From positions 26,105,456-26,169,455 of the forward strand of contig OZ024879.1 of the NCBI GenBank assembly GCA_964017185.1: DNA of 64,000 nucleotides, given 5' to 3'. The notes below the pieces were generated by a model that had not been told where the DNA came from, did not search any database, and was given only the letters and a program-made list of their open reading frames with translations. This document shows, piece by piece, positions 11,382 to 22,945 of this stretch (positions are counted from its first letter, which is position 1; every line of letters begins with the position of its first letter). The translations under genes and the position numbers were made by a program. This DNA is from Rugalucina vietnamica. Taxonomy: Eukaryota; Mollusca; Bivalvia; Lucinida; Lucinidae.

Positions 11382-13824
11382 CAGAGGACCAATGGTCCTG
11401 TAAACGCTCACCTGAGATCTGCTTCATATACCAATAAACATATTTAAATATTATGGTATTTAACCCCAGTGCATGGGCAGATGAAGCCCTTGGGCCATTT
11501 TCTTTTTTCAGAATAATCAATATTCTGTCCATTTGACAATTTCCTGCTGATTTTCCCCTTCAAATAACATTTTAGAAGCAGATGAGCCCCTGGGGTCCAT
11601 TTTTTTTCAGAATCATTAAATTTCAGTCTTACTGCCCATTTCCTGCAATACTTTCACCTAAAATGACATTTTAAAAGTTTTTCCCATTCAAATGCATTGA
11701 CGACCTATGTTGACCTAGCCATAAAATAGGTCAAAGTCACCACAGGGTCATGTTTTATATATACATTGTAGTACTTGAGTCATCCATACTTTATGCAAAG
11801 TTTCGTTGAAATCGGTTCACCAGTTCTGGAAAAGAAGATATTTTAATGGTTTTTACCATATATGGGCATGGCGGCCATCTTGGTCATGTGACCTGGATTA
11901 TTTATATACACATTGGTTCCCACTTCCTATAGATGCTTCTTATAAAATTTGGCTTTGATTGGCCAAGTGGTTTCAGAGATAAAAATCTTTGAAAAGTGTG
12001 TATGGACGGCAGACCGGCCAAGGTCAAGAGATGACCCTGACCTAAATTAATCATATACCTTCATCTAATCCTTTAGATGTTTGCATCTACCACTTTTCAG
12101 ATCTCAGGCTGCAATAGTTTTCAAAAAATAGCTTATTTCCACTTTTCCCATTATAAGTCTATGGAAAGTTAAAGTTACCATAGCAACCAGAGTTCTTATC
12201 CGACTGGAATAAAAAACACAAATTATGTAGAGGCTACTGTCAGGAACATGTATACAAAGTACAGGATTCATCCACTTGACAGTTTCTGAGGAGAAGATTT
12301 TTGAATGTTTTTTTTTTTTTTTCAAAATTTTGCCCTTTATTGGGCCCCAGCAACCAATCAAAATAAAGGATTAGGACAAAACTCGCAAGAAACATCAAAC
12401 ACTACTCAATAAACATTCTGCAAAAACAAAATTCAAATATCTCAAACAAGACAGCAAAAATAGGCAATTTTCACTTTTCTCCATTATAAGTCTATGGGAA
12501 GCATAAGTTGCCATAGCAACCAGAGTTCTTATCCGAGGCCACTGTCAGGAACATGTATACAAAGTATAGGCTTCATCCCCTTGACAGTTTCTGAGAAGAA
12601 GATTTTTGAATGTTTTTCGAAATTTTGCCCTATATGGGGCCCCTGCAACCAATGAAAATGAGGGATTAGGACAAAAGTCACATGAAACGTAGAGGACTAC
12701 TCAATAAACATTTCTGCAAAAACAAAATTCAAATATCTCAAACAAGACAGCAAAAATAGGCAATTTTCACTTTTCTCCATTATAAGTCTATGGGAAGCAT
12801 AAGTTGCCATAGCAACCAGAGTTCTCATCCGATCAAGATAAAAAACACAAACTTTCGTTCCCCCTACCCATGGATGCTCCACATAAAATTTGGCTTTGAT
12901 CGGCCAAGCGGTTTAAGAGAAGAAGATCTTTGAAAATGTGAACGGACGGACGAACGCACGGACGGACGGATGCCGGCTCGACTACCATACTATAAGCTCC
13001 CCATGAGCCTTCGGCTCAGGTGAGCTAAAAACACAAATATTTGTTCCCCCCACCTGTAGATCCTATATGAACCTCAACGCGACAAAATGTACCTTCGGAC
13101 ATTCCGACCTAAATAGCAGAAAATTGCACAAACGCGGAAAAATTATGTAATACATGTTTTAGAAATAACACTTTACTTCTAGTATTTAGACATTGGGCTA
13201 CAAAATAAATGGGTTTCAATACATGTTTATTTTCCAAATTTGGTGTTATCTGCCCTTGTATATATCTGTCCATATTATACATATTTTTCCTGTATCCAGC
13301 GTCAAACAGTAACCATAGCAACCAATTAGTTACCCAAATAGACAAAATAATTTCGACATACTGCCTGTAAGGATGATATTCTTCCATCTAAACAATAAGT
13401 TCTTGCCAACGCTTAAACAATTCCAAGCAAATTCATCTAGTCTTGTAAGCACTACTAAATGTAAAAATGATTACGCAACTTTGACGTCAGTTTTCAGGAC
13501 AATGACGTTTACAGGGTTCATATAGTAAATTTGTCATAACTCACAAAATAACTTGAATACATCGGTCAAATAAAGACTACTCGACGCTAGAAATATTGTA
13601 CATTCAAAGTAAAATTGTATTACTATTACTCGAAATATTGTCCGAAGGAACATTTTCTCATGTTGTGGCCCATATGTGAAATATGAAAAGATTCCGCCTG
13701 GCAGCTTCAGAGGAGAAGTCGTTTGAAAATGTTGACGACGACTGACAACGACGGACGGATGCCGGATGCCTCCCTATACTATAAGCTCACCTTTGAGCCT
13801 ACGGCTCAGGTGAGCTAAAAATAG
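11382..13824 (-). mobile_element. Hairpin-ended GCTCACCTGAG element inserted in a family C MITE
   Basis: Starts CCAGAGGACCAATGGTCCTG and ends GGCTCAGGTGAGCTAAAAA at about 13824. An identical terminus also occurs at about 13010-13029, so the 3' end is present twice, as if an extra terminal segment had been captured. Interior units with CATAGCAACCAGAGTTCT repeat near 12180, 12515 and 12810. It carries a family A MITE at 13078-13672. Confidence 0.75.
13078..13672. mobile_element. TA-flanked MITE, family A, copy 2 (595 bp)
   Basis: Starts TGAACCTCAACGCGACAAAA; right end inward TGGGCCACAACATGAGAAAA. TA on both sides (13076-13077, 13673-13674). The uninterrupted sibling sequence near 41750 (GATGCTATATGTGAAATATG) shows the empty site with a single TA, which confirms the boundaries. 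Confidence 0.88.
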
Positions 13825-13906
13825 CTATACACCTGCAAACCCCAGTTTTACTATATAAAAGTGGGGTTTAAGGGGGTATACATTTCACGGACTTGTTTTC
13901 CTGATG
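13825..13906. mobile_element. MITE family C, right half of the interrupted copy
   Basis: Resumes the family C sequence (CCCCAGTTTTACTATATAAA, GTGGGGTTTAAGG) and ends ACTTGTTTTCCTGATG, the inverted partner of the end at 11168. It stops about 30 bases from the donor of the WASHC2 exon 13937-14631. Confidence 0.75.
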
Positions 13907-13936
13907 TTGAGTAATAATTATGTAACATGACAGTAC

Positions 13937-14631
13937 CTCATTGGATATTTTTTCCTCTGTTTTTGTCTCCAACAAACTTTCTTGCCTTTTCTTTACTTCT
14001 GCTGCACTAAATAAATCATCATCTTCATCATCATCCATAAATGGGTCCTTCACCTTGACCTGTTTGCTGGGTTTTCTTGTTATATCTGGTGGCCCAAACA
14101 GGTCTCCATTACTGTCAGGAATGCTCCTAGAACCAATCTGCTTTGGTTCCTGGCTACTTGCTGGTTTCTGTGGCTTTACTGAGAACAAGTCTTCCTCAGG
14201 AGACATGGAACCAAACAAGTTGACTGGTTCTGATTTATTATCTGGCTTAATCTTGACTGGTTCTGATTTAGATTTTGGAATGTCTGTTTTCTTTTGCTTA
14301 TCAGGAGAACCAAACAAGCCTTTGTCAGGAGAAGGGGATCCAAATAGATTGTCAGACTTTGATGAGGCTGGTACAGCCTTTATAGCAACTGACTCTGTTT
14401 TGGACTTTACATCTTTTTGAGCTTTAGGTAGATCAACATTTTTGATGTTTTCAGAAGATGTAAACAAGTCTTTCTCTGGTGAGGGTGAACCAAACAAACT
14501 GCTCTGCAAACCCTTGCTGGATCCTGATTTAATTGGCACTGCCTCAGTCTTTGGCTTGGCAGCTGGCTTCTTTGTTCCACCACCAGCAAACAGGTCATCA
14601 TCATCATCACCACCACCAAACAAAGGGTCAG
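13937..14631 (-). CDS. WASHC2: WASHC2/FAM21 large tail exon with several LFa motifs
   Basis: The acceptor ACATTTCAG is followed by 695 bases (two bases completing a split codon, then 231 codons) ending AATGAG before the donor GTACTG. The phase-2 remainder matches the phase-1 donor of exon 14985-15129. The peptide starts DPLFGGGDDDDDLFAGGG and carries LFGSPSPEKDLF, LFGSPSPDKGLF, LFGSMSPEEDLF, DLFGPPD and DPFMDDDEDDDLF. In FAM21 such LF-acidic-LF motifs bind retromer (VPS35) and recruit the WASH complex to endosomes. The exon is S/K/P-rich and probably disordered. It is the largest placed exon and the strongest evidence for the gene. Confidence 0.93.
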
Positions 14632-14791
14632 CTGAAATGTGTAACAGTGTACTAGTTTAGACAGCAAAGTGCACTCTCGATAATTACAGATAATTGTTTA
14701 CTTTTTAAAACAATACAAAATGTAGACATTTGCTAAATTGTCTAACTTTTGACAGGATTTTAGAGTGTGAGGATGAAAATCTTGGAGAAGC

Positions 14792-14927
14792 TGAAGGCTT
14801 TAAATGTATTTGTATTGAAACAAATTTAATCTACTCCCTCTAAAGTGTATTTTTTTATATTTGAAGGCTTTAAATGTATTTGTATTGAAACAAATTTAAT
14901 CTACTCCCTCTAAAGTGTATTTTTTAA
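14792..14927. repeat. 70-bp tandem duplication in an intron
   Basis: Two near-identical copies starting TGAAGGCTTTAAATGTATTT, 70 bp apart. Intronic. Confidence 0.9.
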
Positions 14928-14984
14928 TAATTAGTGCAATTCACTTTAAGGTTATCAGTTACATGTATGCTATAATCAATGTAC

Positions 14985-15129
14985 CTGATTTTGCAGTTTT
15001 CTTGCTCTCCGAGGGTGTGTGCTCTGTTTTGCTATCACCATCTTCAGATTTCTTAAGTCTGTTGGCAAACGGGTTAACACCACCAAACATAGATACCCCA
15101 CCCACTGGCTTCTTAGGTTTAGGCTCTTC
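14985..15129 (-). CDS. WASHC2: WASHC2/FAM21 tail exon (48 codons)
   Basis: The acceptor TTTCCCTGTAG is followed by EEPKPKKPVGGVSMFGGVNP and ends TAKS plus one base before the donor CAG/GTACAT. It starts in phase 0 and ends in phase 1, and both neighbours agree. The KKPVGGVSMFGG motif is a FAM21 tail signature. A family C MITE begins 18 bases upstream of the acceptor, so the branch point must lie inside or at the edge of the MITE. Confidence 0.9.
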
Positions 15130-15148
15130 CTACAGGGAAACAATATAG

Positions 15149-15405
15149 CATTACGAAAACACGCCCATGCAATATACAGAAAATTTTTTGTTTGTAAAAA
15201 TGAAAAAATTTCACTGGAAAAATTTTGATATTTTTCTTATTTTTGCTCAAACATAGCAAAACATAGAGGCAGTTCTAATAAGTACCCACAATCTATGTTT
15301 TAGAGCAAAAATAAGAAAAATAGGTTTACCCCTACATACCCCAGTTTTACTATATAAAAGTGGGGTTTAAGGGATTATATATTGCACGGACATGTTTTCC
15401 TGATG
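15149..15405. mobile_element. MITE family C, intact copy (257 bp)
   Basis: The ends CATTACGAAAACACGCCC and (inward from the right) CATCAGGAAAACATGTCC are inverted partners. The interior can fold (paired CATAGATTGTGG-like blocks). Other copies: 11168-11381 plus 13825-13906, and 26098-26375. No clear target duplication. Confidence 0.8.
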
Positions 15406-15535
15406 GGAGCTGCTGTAGGAGAACAACCAGGGAAACAATAGGACACAACATGGTGCCAACGATGGAAATCAAACCCAAGACCTTTGGATTCAGCGTCTGA
15501 TGCTCTACCACAACACCACCAGGCTTCCCATAGAG
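15406..15535 (-). mobile_element. tRNA-derived SINE
   Basis: On the minus strand a tRNA-like head has a box A-like GTTGTGGTAGAGCATC (around 15498-15515) and a box B-like GGTTTGATTTCC (15463-15474), spaced as in tRNA genes. A tail with TTGTGTCC follows. The head is diverged and has no intact cloverleaf, so this is a SINE and not a tRNA gene. Confidence 0.65.
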
Positions 15536-15697
15536 TGATTCACAACAGTAATGATTAGATTGATTTAATAAGCAACAATATAGCAATATCAAATGTGTTA
15601 AGAAATTCAACACATTTTTCAGTACAAGTCATATAATTTCTTCACAAATGATCTGTGCTGTAACAAGAGTAGTGTAATTGTCACTATGGTATCATAC

Positions 15698-15775
15698 CTT
15701 ATGTTGTTCTTGAGCATCTGTTGATTCTGTTGTAGTGGCTCCCCTTATCTCAACTGTATGGGCTGGCTTGGAAGC
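15698..15775 (-). CDS. WASHC2: WASHC2/FAM21 small tail exon (26 codons)
   Basis: The acceptor TATTTCTAG is followed by 26 open codons (ASKPAHTVEIRG at the start, DAQEQHK at the end) and the donor AAG/GTATGA. It starts and ends in phase 0, in register with exons 28240-28392 and 14985-15129. There is no LFa motif, so the call rests on splice sites, phase and position. Confidence 0.65.
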
Positions 15776-15847
15776 CTAGAAATACGAGGAAAAAATCGAA
15801 AATAATGTAGACTGTCACTTCAACATGTGCGGTTTGATTTAAGAATA

Positions 15848-17917
15848 AGAGCTGTCGCAGGACAGCGTGCTCGACTGCTTCTGATCTTTGTCAAACATAA
15901 GGCCAAACCCCACCATTAATCCAAAGCATTATGCTCATACATGTTTTTGCCTTGATGCAATAAGGCAAATTCACTGACCTAAGATTTAAAGGTCTCACTC
16001 ATATTGTGAAAGAAGTGTGTTCATATACCAACTGAGTGCCAAGATACAAGGCAAAATCACTGAACTGTGAAATAAGGTCACACTGACCTATAAGTATTTC
16101 AGGGTCAAAGGTCTAGTCATACTAACTCATTATGAGAAAGAAATATGATCATATACCCATTCAGTGTTGAGATATAAAGCAAAATCACTGAACCATGAAA
16201 TTAGGTCATAGTGACCTATAAGTATGTTTGGGTTAAAGGTCTGGTCATACTCATTCATAATCAGAAAAAAAGTATGAAAAAATACCAACTGAGTGTCGAG
16301 ATATAAGGCAAAATCACTGAACCATGAAATTAGGTCACAGTGACCCAGGAAAACTTTACGGTCAAAGGTCTTGTCATACATAAACATATCGTTAAAGAAG
16401 TATGTTCATATACCAATTGAGTGCCTAGATATAAGGCAAAATCACTGAACTGTGAAATTTGGTCATAATGACCTAGGACTACTTTAGGATCAAAGGTCTT
16501 GTCATACGCAAACATAGTGTGAAAGAAGTTTGTTCATAAACCACTTGAGTGCTGAGATATAAGGCAAAATCACTGAACCATGAAATTAGGTTACAGTGAC
16601 CTATAAGTATGTTTGGGTTAAAGGTCTGGTCATAATTATTCATTATATGAAAGAAGTAGGAAAAAATACCAACTGGGTGTCGAGATATAAGGCAAAATCA
16701 CTGAACCATGAAATTAGGTCACAGTGACCTAGAAATACTTTAGGGTCAAAGATCTTGTCATATGTAAACATATCGTGAAAACAGTATGTTCATATACCAA
16801 TTGAGTGCCGAGATATAAGGCAAAATCACTGAACCGTGAAATTAGGTCATAATGACCTAGGACTACTTCAGGGTCTAAGGTCATGTCATACGCAAACATA
16901 CTTTGAAAGAAGTTTGTTCATAAACCACTTGAGTGCCGAGATATAAGGCAAAATCACTGAACCATGAAATTAGGTCACACTGACCTATAAGTATATTGGG
17001 GTCAAAGGTCTGGTCATACTCACTCATAATCTGAAAAAAGTATGAAAATATACTAATTGAGAGTCAAGATATAAGGCAAAATCACTGAACCGTAAAATTA
17101 GGTCACAGTGACCTATAAGTATATTGGGGACTAAGGCCTGGTCGTACTCACTCATAATCTGAAAGAAGTAAGAAAATATACTAATTGAGTGTCAAGATAT
17201 AAGGCAAAATCACTGAACCATGGAAAGTAGGTCAACCGACCCTTACCGTCATGACACACAAGTCAGTGTCACAAAGTCAAAAGATGAATGACCAGCCATC
17301 TTCCTAAGTTGTTTCTATCAAGAAATAAAAAGAAAAAAAAATTCAGGGAGTTCTAGATTTTGACCTCTAGCCCCGCCCCCCTGACTCCGACCCAGAGGTC
17401 CGATGTCATGGAACCTAAAGTGTATGAAGTATGAATGCTTAATGATAAGTTGTTGTCAAGATAAGGACTCCTTGTAAAAGTTACACAGCAGTACATCTAT
17501 TTTTTACAGTGTTCTAGTTATTAACCTCTAGCCTCACCCAGAGATCAGATGCCATGAAATGAACCTCAACCCTACAGGGTACCTATGGTCCGAGTATGAA
17601 AGCCCTCTGATAAAAGGTTTTCAAGATATAGACTTCTAGAATACTATATCACAGAAAAGCCATTATTATTAATGGTGTTCTAGATTTTAACCTCTAGCCC
17701 CCACCCCCTGGCATGGGCCCAGGGATCTGATGCCATGGAATGAAAGCTAACCCTACAGGGTATCTATGGTCCAAGTATGAATGCTTTCTGATGAGTGGTT
17801 GTCAAGATATGGACTTCTAGAAAACTTTAACGCAAGTGTGACGCGCACGCGCACGGGAACGTGGACGACCGGGGTGACTGCAATAGCTCTATGCACTTCG
17901 TGCAGTCGAGCTAAAAA
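15848..17917 (+). mobile_element. Hairpin-ended element with about 130-190-bp internal tandem units
   Basis: Begins GAGCTGTCGCAGGACAGC, a hairpin, and ends near ATGCACTTCGTGCAGTCGAG, a second hairpin before CTAAAAA. From about 16010 to 17220 related units recur, each with GATATAAGGCAAAATCACTG, AATTAGGTCACAGTGACCTA and AAAGGTCTGGTCATAC. A different motif (TTCTAGATTTTGACCTCTAG) repeats near 17350, 17515 and 17680. The same 5' hairpin starts the element at 28499. This design is like bivalve pearl or Helitron-like elements. No protein is coded. Confidence 0.75.
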
Positions 17918-17967
17918 TGTATATTGCCATGAAAAGGCACAAGCGCTTAACAAGATAAGTTAAAAAC

Positions 17968-20751
17968 CGGTATAGCTAGTTCCTTTCGCGAAAGGAAGAT
18001 TTTCACACGAAAGGAAGATATTATTTCGATTTTTTGAACTCATTTGCTATAATTGATCATGTTTTAAGTTTTAAACGGTTCAAAGAAATAGGTAATAGCC
18101 TTTGTATGACGTTCACTGAACTCTTTAAAGTGACTTTATAAAACCGTAAGGCAGCGATGAACGCCCGAGATGAACGTTCCTTTCGTAGCAGAAAATCTTC
18201 CTTTCCCCAGTGCGGCTAATGTCAAATTTCATTTGCTGTCCTCCATTTCGACCAAAATGTCTGAACAGTAAAATCGCAGTTTGCTTTCTTATTATGTTAT
18301 TTGAGAATGTACTAAAAAGCTTGTTGGCAGCGATGATGATATAAATGGTATTTAGCGTTCCTTTCGTAGGCAAACCTTCCTTTCATCACCTAAATTTAGC
18401 CTGTGCTTTTTTAGCTCACCTGAGCCAAAAGGCTCACAAGGTGAGCTTATAGGATGGCCATGATCCGGCGTACGTCGGTCGTCCGTCGTCCACAATTTCA
18501 AAGATCTTCTTCTCTGAAACCGCTTGGCCGATCTCGTTGAAATTTTATGTGGAGCCTCCTTGGGTAGTGGCATTGTAACTTTATTCGCGATATTTTGGTC
18601 ACATGACCAAGATGGCCGCCACGCCCATATATGGTAAAAACCACTCAAAAATCTTCTTCTCCAGAACCGGTGGGCTGATTTCCACGAAACTTAGTATGTA
18701 GCATTGAGGACTTCAGCCCATCATAGTTTGATAAAATGATGACCCTTGGATGACCTTGACCTATTTTACGGCAAGGTCAAATTTGGAAACATAGGCTTTT
18801 ACATGGGAAAAAGTGAAAACTATGGATTTTTTGAAAACTGTTGCAGCCTGAGGCCTGAAAAGTGGTAGATACAAATAACTAATGGAGTAGATGAAGGTAT
18901 GTGATTAATATAGGTCAAGGTCATCTTTTGACCTTGGCCAGTCTGTCGTCCCTACACACTTTTCAAAGATCTTCTTCTCTGAAACTGCTTGGCCAATCAA
19001 AGTGAAATTTCATGTGGAGCATCCATGGGTAGGGAAGACAAAAGTTTGATCACAAAATCCAGGTCACATGACCAAGATGGCCGCCACGCCCATATATGGT
19101 AAAAACCACTCAAAAATCTTCTTCTCCAGAACGGGCAAGCCGATTTTCATGAAACTTGGTATGTAGCATTTGGGACTCCAGCCCATCATAGTTTGATCAA
19201 ATGATGACCATAGGATGACCTTGACCTATTTTACTGCAATGTCAATTTTGGAAACAAAGGCATTTACGTGGGAAAAAGTGAAAACTATGGATTTTTTTAA
19301 ATTTATTGCAGCCTGAGGCCTGAAAAGTGGTAGATGCAAACAACTAATGGAGTAGATGAAGGTATGTGATTAATTTAGGTCAAGGTCATCTTTTGACCTT
19401 GGCCAGTCTGTCCTCCATACACACTTTTCAAAGATCTTCTTCTCTGAAACTGCTTGGCCAATCAAAGTGAAATTTTATGTGGAGCATCCATGGGTAGGGG
19501 AGATGAAAGTTTGATCGCGAAATCCAGGTCACATGACCAAGATGGCCGCCACGCCCATATATGGTAAAAACCACTCAAAAATCTTCTTCTCCAGAACCGG
19601 CTGGCCGATTCTCATGAAACTTGGTATGTAGCATTTGGGACTCCAGCCCATCATAGTTTGATCAAATGATGACCATAGGATGACCTTGACTTATTTTACG
19701 GCAATGTCAATTTTGGAAAGATAGGCTTTTACATGGGAAAAAGTGAAAACTATGGATTTTTTGAAAACTATTGCAGCCTGAGGCCTGAAAAGTGGTAGAT
19801 GCAAACAACTAATGGAGTAGATGAAGGTATGTGATTAATTTAGGTCAAGGTCATCTTTTGACCTTGGCCAGTCTGTCGTCCATACACACTTTTCAAAGAT
19901 CTTCTTCTCTGAAACTGCTCGGCCAATCAAAGTGAAATTTCATGTGGAGCGTCCATGGGTAGGGGGAACGAAAGTTTGTTCGCGAAATTCAGGTCACATG
20001 ACCAAGATGGCCGCCATGCCCAACTATGGTAAAAACCACTCAAAAATCTTCGTCTCCAGAACCGGCTGGCCGATTTACGCGAAACTTGGTATGTAGCATT
20101 GGGACTCCAGCCCATCATAGTTTGTTGAAATGATGACCCTAGGATGACCTTGACCTATTTTATGGCAAGGACAATTTTGGAAACATAGGCTTTTACATGG
20201 GAAAAGGCAAAACAATGGATATTTTGGAAACTGTTGCATCTTGAGACCTGAAAGTTGCTAGATGCAGACAACTAATGGAGTCAATGAAGGTAAGTAATTA
20301 ATGAAGGCCAAGGTCATTTCTTGACCTTGACCCAAGGTCATTTAAATATCAAAATTAAAATTATGGTTTTCTCAGAAATCACTGGGTTTGGAAACTATTG
20401 CAGCCTGAGACCTGACACTTTGCAGATGCAGACAACTTATGAAGTCAATAAAGGTGTGTGAGTATTCAAGGTCAAGGTCATTTCATGATGACTTAATACT
20501 CCAAGATCAGGCTTCAGGTGAGCGTTCTCAGGACCAATGATCCTCTGGTTTATATATATAAGTTCCTTTATTGCACCAAATAACTTTTCTAGACTTTTTA
20601 CACATTTTACTTGATATTATTTTTGTACAAAATGTATAACAAAACAATTAAAAGCTGTTAAATACCAATGGCAATAATGATAAAATGTTCCTTTCGTACA
20701 AAAATCTTCCTTTCGCGAAAGGAACCTTCCTTTCGCTATTTAGCTATACCC
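17968..20751. mobile_element. Element with 9-bp target duplication, carrying a nested insertion
   Basis: The inverted ends read CGGTATAGCTA and (right, inward) GGGTATAGCTA, with subterminal TTCCTTTCGCGAAAGGAA palindromes on both sides. Flanking GTTAAAAAC occurs at 17959-17967 and 20752-20760, a perfect 9-bp duplication of the size made by Mutator-like transposases. Without the nested repeat (18409-20551) the element is about 640 bp and has no transposase. Confidence 0.75.
18409..20551 (+). mobile_element. Hairpin-ended GCTCACCTGAG element with four 465-bp tandem units
   Basis: Begins TTTTTTAGCTCACCTGAGCC and ends CAGGACCAATGATCCTCTGG. The segment CAAAGATCTTCTTCTCTGAA recurs at about 18499, 18963, 19429 and 19894 (period about 465). 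Each unit also has GGTCACATGACCAAGATGG and GACCTTGACCTATTTTA. It has no coding capacity and is nested in the element at 17968-20751. Confidence 0.85.
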
Positions 20752-20944
20752 GTTAAAAACATTACACATTTTGCAAGTATCTTAACCATGCCATGCTATT
20801 TTAAAACCATGGTGACGCGTAGGCAGCACACGCGAACTATCAGACATAACAATAGGCCATCAAGAATAATTTAGTTTAAGTGTAAAATGTTGATAATTTC
20901 AGGCCTGTTGCCTGATTCCCATTCACAAGATATTAGGGTATATC

Positions 20945-21180
20945 ATGCATACATGTGATGAGTTTGAAAGTGGCATCAGGGAGATTTTTCTTTCATTTCA
21001 GGGAGGTTTTTGAAAAATGTATAGATTATATAGGAAAATTCTTGGTTCATTTCAGGGAGGTTTTGAAATTTTCTTGAAAAATGGGGGTATTTTGGACAAA
21101 TTTTAGATCATTTTAACGCTCATTTCCTGGAGTCTCCCTGATGATGAGGGAGGTATCACATGTATGATCATGCAAAAAAC
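20945..21180. repeat. Dispersed repeat related to 46190-46400
   Basis: Shares CAGGGAGATTTTTCT, AAAATGTATAGA, CTCATTTCCTGG and TCTCCCTGATGATGAGGGAG in the same order with 46190-46400. No ends could be set. Confidence 0.7.
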
Positions 21181-22690
21181 TGATTTTCATTTCAATAAAA
21201 ATTGAATGAGAATTTTTTGTCGTCTTAAATAATGCAAATTGGGAAAGATTTGCTCTGGGCATCCAAACATCAAGAAACAATGTCAGCTGCTCCCTAATTA
21301 AAATTCATGAAAAAGAAATAAAGTTCAACGACCTACAAGCTCATAATTAAAACCATCAAAATCCCTATATGTTTAAATGAAAGGAAGATAATTTCATTTT
21401 TATTCCTTTTATTTCTTAAAAATGTGAGTTATCTACTGACTGGTACATTGTAATTTTGAATGGCGGTTTATTGCAGATTTATATCATATCATTATTTTAA
21501 TGCTTGCGCATGTGCACTGTGTAGTTTACTACTTTCAGCATGCCCATGGAGGGAATCGAATTACTCCGTAAATACTCATCAAAAATGAAAATCAGTTTCT
21601 TGCATTTGAAAGCCTGATATCTATTGCAGAAGAAACTGCAATGAATTCTGATTGTATAATAGTTTGCTAAAACTTTAGTGGAATATTATTGTTTAAATTC
21701 TTTTTTTGTTCAGTATATGTTTCATATATGAGACAATAAAATGCTCATGCAAATTGCACAAAAATAAGCCCTGTAGAAGGATAGTGTTACGACAATCTCA
21801 TGCTGAAGTTTGAACTAATTTGAAGTGTGCTTTTATATGAAAATCAATATAATTGTACACTTTTTGCAATATATAAAACGTTTAAAAACATCCTGGACAG
21901 ACTAGGCTTGATTCTCATGGATTTCAAAAAATTGCTGGGATCTTTGAAAACGCCTAAACAAAGACTGAAAATAACTAAATGTAGATGAAACAGAAACATT
22001 CAATGAATCATTTTTTTTTTGAGTAAAAATAGTCCTGTTGTGATTCTGATGATAAAATAACTTAATATAAATAGGAAAAGAAACAAAAATAATGCATGAT
22101 GCTGGTACGTTAATAAGTAAAGCATGGACAGCATGCAGAGAGCTGGCTTCAGGGGATTTGTGAGGCAACATCAAATGTGGATTGGTTTTGAAGAAAAAAC
22201 TACTATGGTCAATGCACAAAATACCAAAATTTCTTTTGTCTAATGTTATAGTATAGTAGTCGAACTGGTGTTCATGTACATGTTGAATAGATGGTCCTAT
22301 TCGATAGGCAGGAATTTATTTCAAAATCATGAATAAATACGTCAGCGACGTTACGAAATGAACATTGGTGTGTGCCAGGTATACTATATTGACCTTTTTG
22401 TTTTGACTGTAAAATTTTAACGGGTTGTTATTTTACCCTAATATTTTGACAGGATATTCTAGACATATTCCAATTTATGTTTATTTTATAAACATTAGAT
22501 TGTTCTGTATATGAGCTACAACAGAAGTGTACATTATTTTAGATCAAACCCCGGATATAGTATCATTGTAGGGAAAGGCATCACAAACTTCCTCATATCT
22601 GATAGTTGAAGTTTGTCAGAGAACTGTCAGACTAACTGATTCAGCAAACATTGTGTATGAAAGGCTGATTTCAACAGGTGAAAATTTGGT
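21181..22690. other. AT-rich intronic stretch, nothing recognised
   Basis: Only short open frames without family resemblance. No tandem array or inverted ends seen. Confidence 0.45.
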
Positions 22691-22694
22691 AACA

Positions 22695-22945
22695 CGACAA
22701 CTCACCGACAGACAACTGACCGAATAACAACTGTTTTTTGTCTCAAATGGACGAATTAAAACTAAAATTTTCCATTTTCCACATTCCTTTACTAGGAAAT
22801 GCCTTGTCGGTGAGTGTCAATGAGCGTCGACGAGTGTTGGCGACTTTTTCATTTTTTTGTCGGTGACTTGTCCAGTCTGTCAGCAGTCGTGTCGGTGAGT
22901 TGGTTGTCGGTGAATATTTGCTGTTGTCTGTCGGTGAGTTGTGAT
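22695..22945. mobile_element. Small foldback element with GTCGGTGAGTTG motifs
   Basis: The left has ACAACTCACCGACAGACAAC. The right has the inverse (TTGTCTGTCGGTGAGTTGTG), and GTCGGTGA occurs further inside at about 22808, 22858, 22890 and 22907. The size and structure suggest a MITE. No clear target duplication. Confidence 0.6.

Noticed and set aside
13941..14660. Plus-strand frames of 159 and 72 codons opposite the large WASHC2 exon
   Set aside because: They are antisense shadows of a biased acidic/serine-rich coding exon.
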